From Fidelibacterota bacterium (lineage in GTDB: Bacteria; Fidelibacterota; Marinisomatia; Marinisomatales; UBA1611): a DNA stretch of 5,462 nucleotides. Positions within the stretch are counted from its first letter, which is position 1; every line of letters starts with the position of its first letter. The position numbers and the translations under genes were made by a program. The notes below the pieces were generated by a model. It did not search any database, was not told where the DNA came from, and worked only from the letters and a program-made list of their open reading frames with translations. Of the stretch, positions 1-5,462 are shown piece by piece. Location: the NCBI GenBank assembly GCA_015658495.1, contig DQOT01000186.1, forward strand, positions 1 to 5,462. Direction: 5' to 3'.

Positions 1-3000
1 ATTATATTGCCCGAATATGTCCCCTCATCCCCATTCGTAGTGGACCCTTTTCCCCGGTCTAAAAAATCCTTGGTTCAACCCCTGGATTCGATAAAAACAC
101 CATTGGGACTTTTGATTTTCCCTTATGAAATTAAAAAAACCGATGTTGAACTATCCTGGGACTGGCAAACAATTACCATTTCTGAAACTGTGGATGGAAA
201 CCAGGTGCAAATGCCTTTCACTGCTTCTGTTGAGTGGTACTTAGATAAATTCCATCAACAGGCTTGGCATAAAAAGTTCATGGAAACCATGCAAAAAGAT
301 TCCAAGGATGATAAAAAACGTCGCCGTGGGCAAATGATCGAAGTAGTGGGAGTAGATATTGGTCGGCTTGGCCGTGCATCGCTGCGGGTAAGGGGAAATG
401 TGAACATTAACGGTAAAATGGTTTTTCAGGATCAAGAACTAGTTCGCTCAACCCTGAATCAGACGCAAAACACCCATCTTGAATTTGACCAGAAACAAAA
501 CCTGAATATCCAGGGAAAGATCGGCGACCGTATAACCGTGGCTATGGATCAAGACTCTGAACGTGACTTTGACTGGGAGAACAATATCCGAATCTCCTAC
601 GAGGGACACGAAGATGATATTATTCAAAAAGTGGAAGCGGGGAATATTTCTCTTTCTTTACCATCAACAAAATATGTCACCTTTTCCGGGAAGAATCAGG
701 GACTTTTTGGGATAAAGGCAATTTCAAAATTAGGACCTGTAGATATCACCACCATCGCCTCCATTGAAAGGACCAAAAAGGAGCAGTCGGAATGGGAAGG
801 TGTCGGACAAAGCAGCACCCAACAGATCCGGGAAGTGGATTGGGTGAAAAACAGGTACTTTTTTATTCATCCCTGGTTCAGGAATGGAGTAGATACAGTC
901 GCTTTTCACCAAGGACAATTGAAATCCGTTTTCATTCCATCTTTCTATCCAATGAAAAATGGTTTTCACCTGTTTGGTGATGTAGTTGTAAAAAACTTTG
1001 AATTGTATAAATCCATTAATATCAACGATGCTAATGCCATGACAGGGATGGCCTATATTGATCCCTTAAATCCTGATGATACAACTTATGTAGATGAAAA
1101 TGAGGAAGGGAGTTTTATCCGGTTAGACCAGGGAACCAATTATTATGTCAGTCCTGACCTTGGTTTTATTCGTGTCCGGGAACAGGTATCCCAGGATATT
1201 CTTGGGTGTACTTTTGTTTTAGCGGATCGGGAAACGGGGGATACACTCATGGTGGTGGGAACGGGTCCGGATTCGCTGGGGACGAATTTAGCACTCATGA
1301 TGTTAAAACCCCGGAACGGTCACCCAAACCACTCCACGTGGCCCCTCATGTTCAAGAATGTATATTCCCTGGGAACAACTCAAATCAATCCCGAAGGATT
1401 TGAAGTTAAGATTTACAACAAGAATGCCACACCGGTGACAGAGCGGGATAAAACCACAAGTTTACCCTATATTACCTTATTTGGATTAGACAGCTTAGAT
1501 GAAAATGGGAATCGGAATTACGATGAATTGATCGATAAAGATGCTGTAAATATTATGAATATGGTGGATGGGGAACTCATGTTTCCAACGCTTCATCCAT
1601 TTGCGCGATCAGATTCATTAGCTGGAGGAACAAGCGCAGAACAATTACAAGAACAATTAGGGTCAGGAATTCTTTATACATCCTCTTCATCTTCAGAAGT
1701 GAATGCTGATCATCGGTGGATGATTGAAGCAGCATATTCGAACCAAAGTTCCACTATTAGTCTTGGATTTATGTTGGTGGAAGGCAGTGAGGAGGTCATT
1801 CAAAATGGTATTACCTTAAAACGGGGATTGGATTATAATATTGATTATTTTTCCGGAACCATTGTTCTTTTAGGAGACGCAGGCAATGATCCAAACGCAA
1901 AACTCAAGATCAATTATGACAAACATGAGTTGGTGTCCTTCGATAAAAAGACCATATTTGGGACTCGTGCTCAAATGGACCTGGGCAAGAAAAATTCATT
2001 CATTGGGGTCACGGCACTTTATTTTAACCAGTCCATCATTAACGAAAAAGTAGAAGTAGGTTACGAGCCTACACGAAATTTTATATGGGATTTAAATGGC
2101 CGATATGAATGGGAAATGGATGGTGTAACTCGTATTTTGGATAAACTCCCCCTGATTGAAGCAGATAAAATATCATCTTTTTCCATCGAAGGAGAAATTG
2201 CCCAAGTGATGCCCAATCCAAACTCGATCAGTAATCCAGAAACGGGGGATCCTAATGGGGTTGCCTTTATCGACGATTTTGAAGGGAGTAAACGAACCAC
2301 ATCACCCTCCATTCAAAGACGATTTTGGAAAGCATCTTCTGCACCTCTTTTTTATGATGATTCCATGGGATCTTTCGAAGATGAATATTCGCAGCGTAAT
2401 CGAGGAAAGTTGCATTGGTTCAATCCTTATGTTCCATACAGGACCAGAGAAATTTGGCCAAACCAGTCCACATCACTAAGAGCCGGAAATGAAACCACGG
2501 ATGTGATGGTGCTACGGTATAAGTCCAAAAGGCATCAAAGGGATATTGATCCTGATTCACTCTGGATAGGTGTTACCACATCTTTGTATTCCGGAGATTA
2601 TGAGCAAACGCAAAGTAAATTTTTTGAAATTTGGTTAAAGGGGGAATCAGGCCGCATCCACGTTGATCTGGGAAAAATATCTGAAGATATGGATGGAAAT
2701 GGTCAACTCAATACTGAAGATATCCCTGGCGCTGGATTGTCATTGGGAAATGGGTTTTTAGAAGATGCTGAAGATACAGGACTGGATGGCTGTTTTGACG
2801 AAACAGAAGATGGATGGGGTGGATGTCTTGAAAGTGGAACTTATAATGACTATCTTATTTCTGGAGAAACGGATATAATCAATGCTTCGAGTGATATTGA
2901 TTCTCAAGACCCCAATGGTGATAATTGGAATTATGACCAGAACAATTTCAACGACTATACCCAGGTGAATGGGACGGAAGGAAATGGTACGGGATCCAAG

Positions 3001-5462
3001 ATTCAGGAAGGGGGTAAATATCCGGACACAGAAGATTTGGATCGTTCTACATTTTTGGATAAAACAAACGATTATTTCTCAACCCAATTTATGTTGACGG
3101 ACACTACCTATCTTGCAGGTGAAACTGAGAAAAATGGTGAACCGACAGGTTGGCGGCTTTTCCGGGTACCCTTGTCCGATTTCAAGCAGGTCAAAAATAT
3201 TGAGTGGAACGAGATTAGGTATGTTCGCTTGGCAATTACGGGATTAGACTCGGTCCAAAAACAACTCCAAATCGCTAAAATGGAGATTGTGGGGAATGAA
3301 TGGCAGGAAATGGGTATTGTGGGGTTGGATATAAGTCATTTCGATCCATCCGGTTTTTTTGGAAGACACTTTGGAAATATTTATGGCATGAATGACGAGG
3401 ACGACGATCCTACATTCCAGGTGGCAGTGATCAATACAGAAGACAATACCGACTACACTCCGCCTAAAGGTGTAAAAGGTGAATATGACCGTTTGAATGA
3501 GATTCGATCCAAAGAACAATCACTTGTTTTAAAATTTGATCATCTTCCATCAAAAGCAACAGGAATTGCCCAAAAAACACTTTACACTCTAAATGACAAT
3601 CAAAAACGGAGTTTCATGACCTACGACTTCATGAAAATGTATGTGTCCGGCAACAGTCCCTGGATTACCTCGTTGGAAACAGATGTGGAGGTTTTCCTGA
3701 AATTTGGGTTAGGACAGGCTTTTTATGAGATTACCAAACCCGTTTACAGTGGATGGGATGAGGATGACAATAGAAATAGTTTTAATATCAAACTTGATTG
3801 GCTGACTGCCTTAAAACAAGCAGACACATCTAAGATCTCGAAATATGAACCGACGGATATTATCATGGATTCGGCTGATGTCCGAAAATATTACTTCACG
3901 GATGCAGAAGGTCAATTAACCGGAAAAAGAGTGCGCATTGTGGGGAAACCTGCTTTGAATCGGCTTCAATATTTTTCCGTTGGTATCAAAAACATTGGAG
4001 ATGAACCCATTACAGGTGAGGTCTGGATCGATGAACTCCGTTTGAGTGGCGTAAAAAAAGAAAAAGGTGTGGCCATGCGGGTTCAATCCAAATTTAATTT
4101 ATCTGATTTAGGATCTGCAACGTTTGTCTATAGCCGGCAAGACGCGGAATACCACCGGCTTCAGGAACGGGTATCAAAAGGAACAAATACATCCGAGAAC
4201 CTGAATGTATCAGGGAAAATGGATCTGCATCGATTATTACCCAGATCTTGGGGAATATCAATCCCATTGAATGCATCCTTGACTCGGAATCAAAGCCGCC
4301 CAAAATATTTTTCTGGGGAAGATATCCTGGTTGGTCCCAATCCACCTGATTCCATCATGATATTGACTGAATCAATTTCATTGAGTACCTCTCTGAAGAA
4401 AACGGGGAAATCCGATAATCGATTAATGAAATATACAGTGGATAAAATCTCGACCAGTTTCAGTGCTTCCCAGTCCAGGTCTTCGGATGTGACCTATCTG
4501 GAAAAATGGTCAGAATCCTACACAGGAAAATTTTCTTATAGCCTCCCTTTCGGACGGAATAATTATATCAAACCATTCAACTGGGCAAAAGATGTACCGC
4601 TTTTGGGAAAAACAATAGGTGACTTCCAAGTCTTTTATACACCTTCCTCTTTTAAGACGGGGCTTAACCTGAATGAAAAATTAAACTGGAACCAGCCACG
4701 CTCCGGTGATCGCAGTCCTGAAACATACAATTTTGGCCTGAATCGAACCATGAACCTGGATTACAAATTCACCAATGGTATATCGGCAAAATATGCCTGG
4801 AGCGGCCAAAGTAAACTCAATGATTTTCGGGGATATGCCTGGACAGCCCTGCGGGATTTGGATCCCGGTACGGTGACCCAAACCACCGAAAGTTTTAATA
4901 CAACCTTTAATCCCGGCATTATTAAATGGCTGAAACCCTCCTTTAATTATACAGCCAATTTCCGATGGTCTGATGATTTATCCCGGGAAGGACAGAATAT
5001 CAGCACCCAACTACGGTTTGGATCCAATTTTTCATTAACACCCATTCAATTGATTGAACTGATTTATAAACCGAAATCATCATCAAGAGGAAAAACTGGA
5101 GGGAGATCTCGTGGATCAAAATCAAGGTCCCGGGGTGCAAAGAAACCAGAAGATTCCAAGGAAAAGAAAACACAAAAATCAAATTTGAATCCACTGAATT
5201 TTATTCACGGCCTGTTTAAAAAAATTAATCCTATTTCGGTAAGTTATTCAGAAAACTTGAACCGATCTGCAAACCAGATTTTGGGTGACGTTCCAACCGG
5301 ATTCAAATTTGGTTGGCTCCCGGAACATGGCTTAGAACATTCTGCAGAAGTGGGCAGTAACCTTGGAAATTGGGATCATAAACGGGATGGGTCGATCCGA
5401 ACCGGTTTTAAACTCAGTCGCGCCTTGACCATCAGTACAAATTTTTCACAAAATTTTACCAC
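1..5462 (+). CDS. sprA: SprA/Sov-family T9SS outer-membrane translocon, partial at both ends
   Basis: Frame 1 has no stop across all 1820 codons. In characterised members this protein is a single-chain 36-strand outer-membrane beta-barrel that passes folded T9SS cargo to the cell surface and works with PorV and a plug protein. Family blocks appear in the expected order: EWYLDKF (78-84), IQGKIGDRI (170-178), EAGN (212-215), LFGIKA (235-240), NRYFFI (284-289), WPLMFKNVYSLG (447-458), RGLDYNIDY (608-616), FGTRAQMDLG (653-662), FIDDFEGS (756-763), DTGLDG (925-930), DPNGDNW (970-976), WRLFRVPL (1051-1058), IRYVRL (1072-1077), KMEIVGNEW (1093-1101), GEVWIDELRLSG (1339-1350), LPRSWGISIPL (1413-1423) and YTPSSF (1546-1551). 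Homologues have about 2400-2500 residues, so the signal peptide and several hundred C-terminal residues are probably missing. The first in-frame ATG (base 211) has no ribosome site and lies inside homologous sequence, so it is not the start. There are only three Cys, at 403, 931 and 942. The family call is firm but rests on remembered motifs, not a search. Confidence 0.95.
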   Translation, partial: MILPEYVPSSPFVVDPFPRSKKSLVQPLDSIKTPLGLLIFPYEIKKTDVELSWDWQTITISETVDGNQVQMPFTASVEWYLDKFHQQAWHKKFMETMQKDSKDDKKRRRGQMIEVVGVDIGRLGRASLRVRGNVNINGKMVFQDQELVRSTLNQTQNTHLEFDQKQNLNIQGKIGDRITVAMDQDSERDFDWENNIRISYEGHEDDIIQKVEAGNISLSLPSTKYVTFSGKNQGLFGIKAISKLGPVDITTIASIERTKKEQSEWEGVGQSSTQQIREVDWVKNRYFFIHPWFRNGVDTVAFHQGQLKSVFIPSFYPMKNGFHLFGDVVVKNFELYKSININDANAMTGMAYIDPLNPDDTTYVDENEEGSFIRLDQGTNYYVSPDLGFIRVREQVSQDILGCTFVLADRETGDTLMVVGTGPDSLGTNLALMMLKPRNGHPNHSTWPLMFKNVYSLGTTQINPEGFEVKIYNKNATPVTERDKTTSLPYITLFGLDSLDENGNRNYDELIDKDAVNIMNMVDGELMFPTLHPFARSDSLAGGTSAEQLQEQLGSGILYTSSSSSEVNADHRWMIEAAYSNQSSTISLGFMLVEGSEEVIQNGITLKRGLDYNIDYFSGTIVLLGDAGNDPNAKLKINYDKHELVSFDKKTIFGTRAQMDLGKKNSFIGVTALYFNQSIINEKVEVGYEPTRNFIWDLNGRYEWEMDGVTRILDKLPLIEADKISSFSIEGEIAQVMPNPNSISNPETGDPNGVAFIDDFEGSKRTTSPSIQRRFWKASSAPLFYDDSMGSFEDEYSQRNRGKLHWFNPYVPYRTREIWPNQSTSLRAGNETTDVMVLRYKSKRHQRDIDPDSLWIGVTTSLYSGDYEQTQSKFFEIWLKGESGRIHVDLGKISEDMDGNGQLNTEDIPGAGLSLGNGFLEDAEDTGLDGCFDETEDGWGGCLESGTYNDYLISGETDIINASSDIDSQDPNGDNWNYDQNNFNDYTQVNGTEGNGTGSKIQEGGKYPDTEDLDRSTFLDKTNDYFSTQFMLTDTTYLAGETEKNGEPTGWRLFRVPLSDFKQVKNIEWNEIRYVRLAITGLDSVQKQLQIAKMEIVGNEWQEMGIVGLDISHFDPSGFFGRHFGNIYGMNDEDDDPTFQVAVINTEDNTDYTPPKGVKGEYDRLNEIRSKEQSLVLKFDHLPSKATGIAQKTLYTLNDNQKRSFMTYDFMKMYVSGNSPWITSLETDVEVFLKFGLGQAFYEITKPVYSGWDEDDNRNSFNIKLDWLTALKQADTSKISKYEPTDIIMDSADVRKYYFTDAEGQLTGKRVRIVGKPALNRLQYFSVGIKNIGDEPITGEVWIDELRLSGVKKEKGVAMRVQSKFNLSDLGSATFVYSRQDAEYHRLQERVSKGTNTSENLNVSGKMDLHRLLPRSWGISIPLNASLTRNQSRPKYFSGEDILVGPNPPDSIMILTESISLSTSLKKTGKSDNRLMKYTVDKISTSFSASQSRSSDVTYLEKWSESYTGKFSYSLPFGRNNYIKPFNWAKDVPLLGKTIGDFQVFYTPSSFKTGLNLNEKLNWNQPRSGDRSPETYNFGLNRTMNLDYKFTNGISAKYAWSGQSKLNDFRGYAWTALRDLDPGTVTQTTESFNTTFNPGIIKWLKPSFNYTANFRWSDDLSREGQNISTQLRFGSNFSLTPIQLIELIYKPKSSSRGKTGGRSRGSKSRSRGAKKPEDSKEKKTQKSNLNPLNFIHGLFKKINPISVSYSENLNRSANQILGDVPTGFKFGWLPEHGLEHSAEVGSNLGNWDHKRDGSIRTGFKLSRALTISTNFSQNFT
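343..900 (+). other. First SprA N-terminal module (residues about 115-300)
   Basis: This protein segment resembles the first copy of the SprA N-terminal domain. It opens with alternating hydrophobic strands (VVGVDIGRLG, 115-124), passes through IQGKIGDRI (170-178) and the acidic, aromatic run around DFDWEN (189-194), and reaches the diagnostic EAGN (212-215) and LFGIKA (235-240). It ends with the NRYFFI block (284-289). A basic run, KKRRRG (105-110), lies just before it. In the family this region belongs to the barrel and its extensions. The boundaries are approximate, set by where recognisable blocks begin and end. Confidence 0.7.
1801..2289 (+). other. Second SprA N-terminal-type module ending in FIDDFEGS (residues 601-763)
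   Basis: This is a second module related to the first. It starts with NGITLKRGLDYNIDY (602-616), a typical SprA strand-turn-strand. It then has FGTRAQMDLG (653-662), which lines up with FGIKAISKLG (236-245) of the first module, and VEVGYEPTRNFIWDLNG (684-700). It ends in VAFIDDFEGS (754-763), one of the most recognisable SprA signatures. The known family architecture has two such copies in one chain, which fits what is seen here. Boundaries are approximate. Confidence 0.75.
2677..3069 (+). other. Highly acidic, calcium-site-like loop with a Cys pair (residues 893-1023)
   Basis: By hand count, residues 893-1023 contain 31 Asp/Glu and only 4 Lys/Arg, with none of the basic residues between 893 and 999. 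It opens with DMDGNGQLNTED (896-907), which fits the 12-residue EF-hand or dockerin-like loop: Asp, Asp and Asn at positions 1, 3 and 5, Leu at position 8 and Asp at position 12. A weaker loop, DLDRSTFLDKTN, lies at 1012-1023. Two of the protein's three Cys (931 and 942) sit inside it. The markers DTGLDG (925-930) and DPNGDNW (970-976) place it at a known acidic region of SprA homologues. Calcium binding and cell-surface exposure are inferred, not shown. Confidence 0.7.
4015..5462 (+). other. C-terminal beta-strand-rich barrel portion, cut at the window end
   Basis: This part starts at GEVWIDELRLSG (1339-1350), a strong family signature. It continues as many short alternating polar and hydrophobic segments typical of outer-membrane strands, for example SATFVYSR (1372-1379), TGKFSYSLPFGR (1508-1519) and FNYTANFRW (1648-1656). 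LPRSWGISIPL (1413-1423) and YTPSSF (1546-1551) match family blocks. The reading frame is still open at the last base, and the final strands are absent. Assigning single strands to the barrel is inference from residue pattern. Confidence 0.7.
5068..5184 (+). other. Lys/Arg/Ser/Gly-rich low-complexity segment in the barrel (residues 1690-1728)
   Basis: Over 39 residues there are 15 Lys/Arg and 3 Asp/Glu. The first part is rich in Ser, Gly and Arg (for example GGRSRGSKSRSRG, 1700-1712). The second is rich in Lys with a few acids (AKKPEDSKEKK, 1713-1723). It interrupts otherwise strand-like sequence between IQLIELIY (1682-1689) and LNPLNFIHGLFKK (1729-1741), so it is probably a flexible loop between two barrel strands. 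Reading frame and flanking family sequence stay intact, which argues against an assembly error. The positive charge would suit a periplasmic turn, but the side of the membrane cannot be told from sequence alone. Confidence 0.7.

Noticed and set aside
211..213. First in-frame ATG as a possible true start of the gene
   Set aside because: There is no ribosome-binding sequence just upstream, no signal peptide follows, and the protein-like sequence continues upstream to base 1. An outer-membrane protein needs a signal peptide, so the start is upstream of the window.
2061..2479. Overlapping ORFs on both strands (2061-2312 minus, 2255-2479 plus)
   Set aside because: Both overlap the strongly conserved FIDDFEGS region of the frame 1 protein. 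They show no family resemblance and are shadows.
2677..3069. Acidic Asp/Asn/Gly-rich stretch as a separate calcium-binding adhesin or inserted foreign domain
   Set aside because: The markers DTGLDG and DPNGDNW inside it, and the conserved flanks, show that it is a native SprA loop rather than a fused domain.
3354..3360. T7 run, and similar A7 runs at 4053-4059 and 5218-5224, as sequencing frameshifts or programmed slippage sites
   Set aside because: The SprA reading frame continues unchanged on both sides of each run, with family-like sequence following, so there is no sign of a shift.
3244..3519. Minus-strand ORF of 91 codons, the longest complete start-to-stop ORF in the window
   Set aside because: It lies antisense to conserved SprA sequence (IRYVRL and KMEIVGNEW region), has no recognisable domain, and is explained by chance openness opposite the real frame.
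4094..4881. Minus-strand ORFs at 4094-4345 and 4681-4881
   Set aside because: They run antisense to barrel sequence with clear SprA blocks in frame 1, and their compositions look random.

Overview
The whole window is one protein-coding stretch. Forward frame 1 is open from base 1 to base 5462 (1820 complete codons plus two bases) with no stop codon. The gene has no start and no stop here, so both ends lie outside the window. Because it is open at both ends, a gene caller that needs a start and a stop would miss it and report only short shadow ORFs in other frames.

The translation matches, from end to end, the conserved blocks of SprA (called Sov in Porphyromonas). SprA is the giant outer-membrane translocon of the type IX secretion system (T9SS), also needed for gliding motility in Flavobacterium. 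From N to C terminus the window holds: a pre-barrel segment (residues 1 to about 115); a first SprA N-terminal module (about 115-300, with EAGN and LFGIKA); a linking part with the block WPLMFKNVYSLG (447-458); a second, related module (about 600-740) ending in FIDDFEGS (756-763); a very acidic, calcium-site-like loop with a close cysteine pair (893-1023); the IRYVRL and KMEIVGNEW blocks (1072-1101); the GEVWIDELRLSG block (1339-1350); and a strand-rich C-terminal part broken by a Lys/Arg/Ser-rich stretch (1690-1728). Bacteroidota homologues are about 2400-2500 residues, so the signal peptide with some N-terminal sequence and several hundred C-terminal residues are probably missing.

The organism is most likely a member of the Fibrobacterota-Chlorobiota-Bacteroidota (FCB) group, because T9SS is largely confined to it. 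The moderately AT-rich composition, the Asp/Asn/Gly-rich loops and the divergence from Flavobacterium-type SprA as I remember it suggest a lineage outside classical Bacteroidota, such as Candidatus Marinimicrobia. That placement is a guess from pattern memory, not from a search.

I saw no RNA gene, promoter, terminator, mobile element, nucleotide repeat array or CRISPR. There is no neighbouring gene, so the window says nothing about operon structure. I found no undescribed system; the points of interest are unusual segments inside this SprA homologue.
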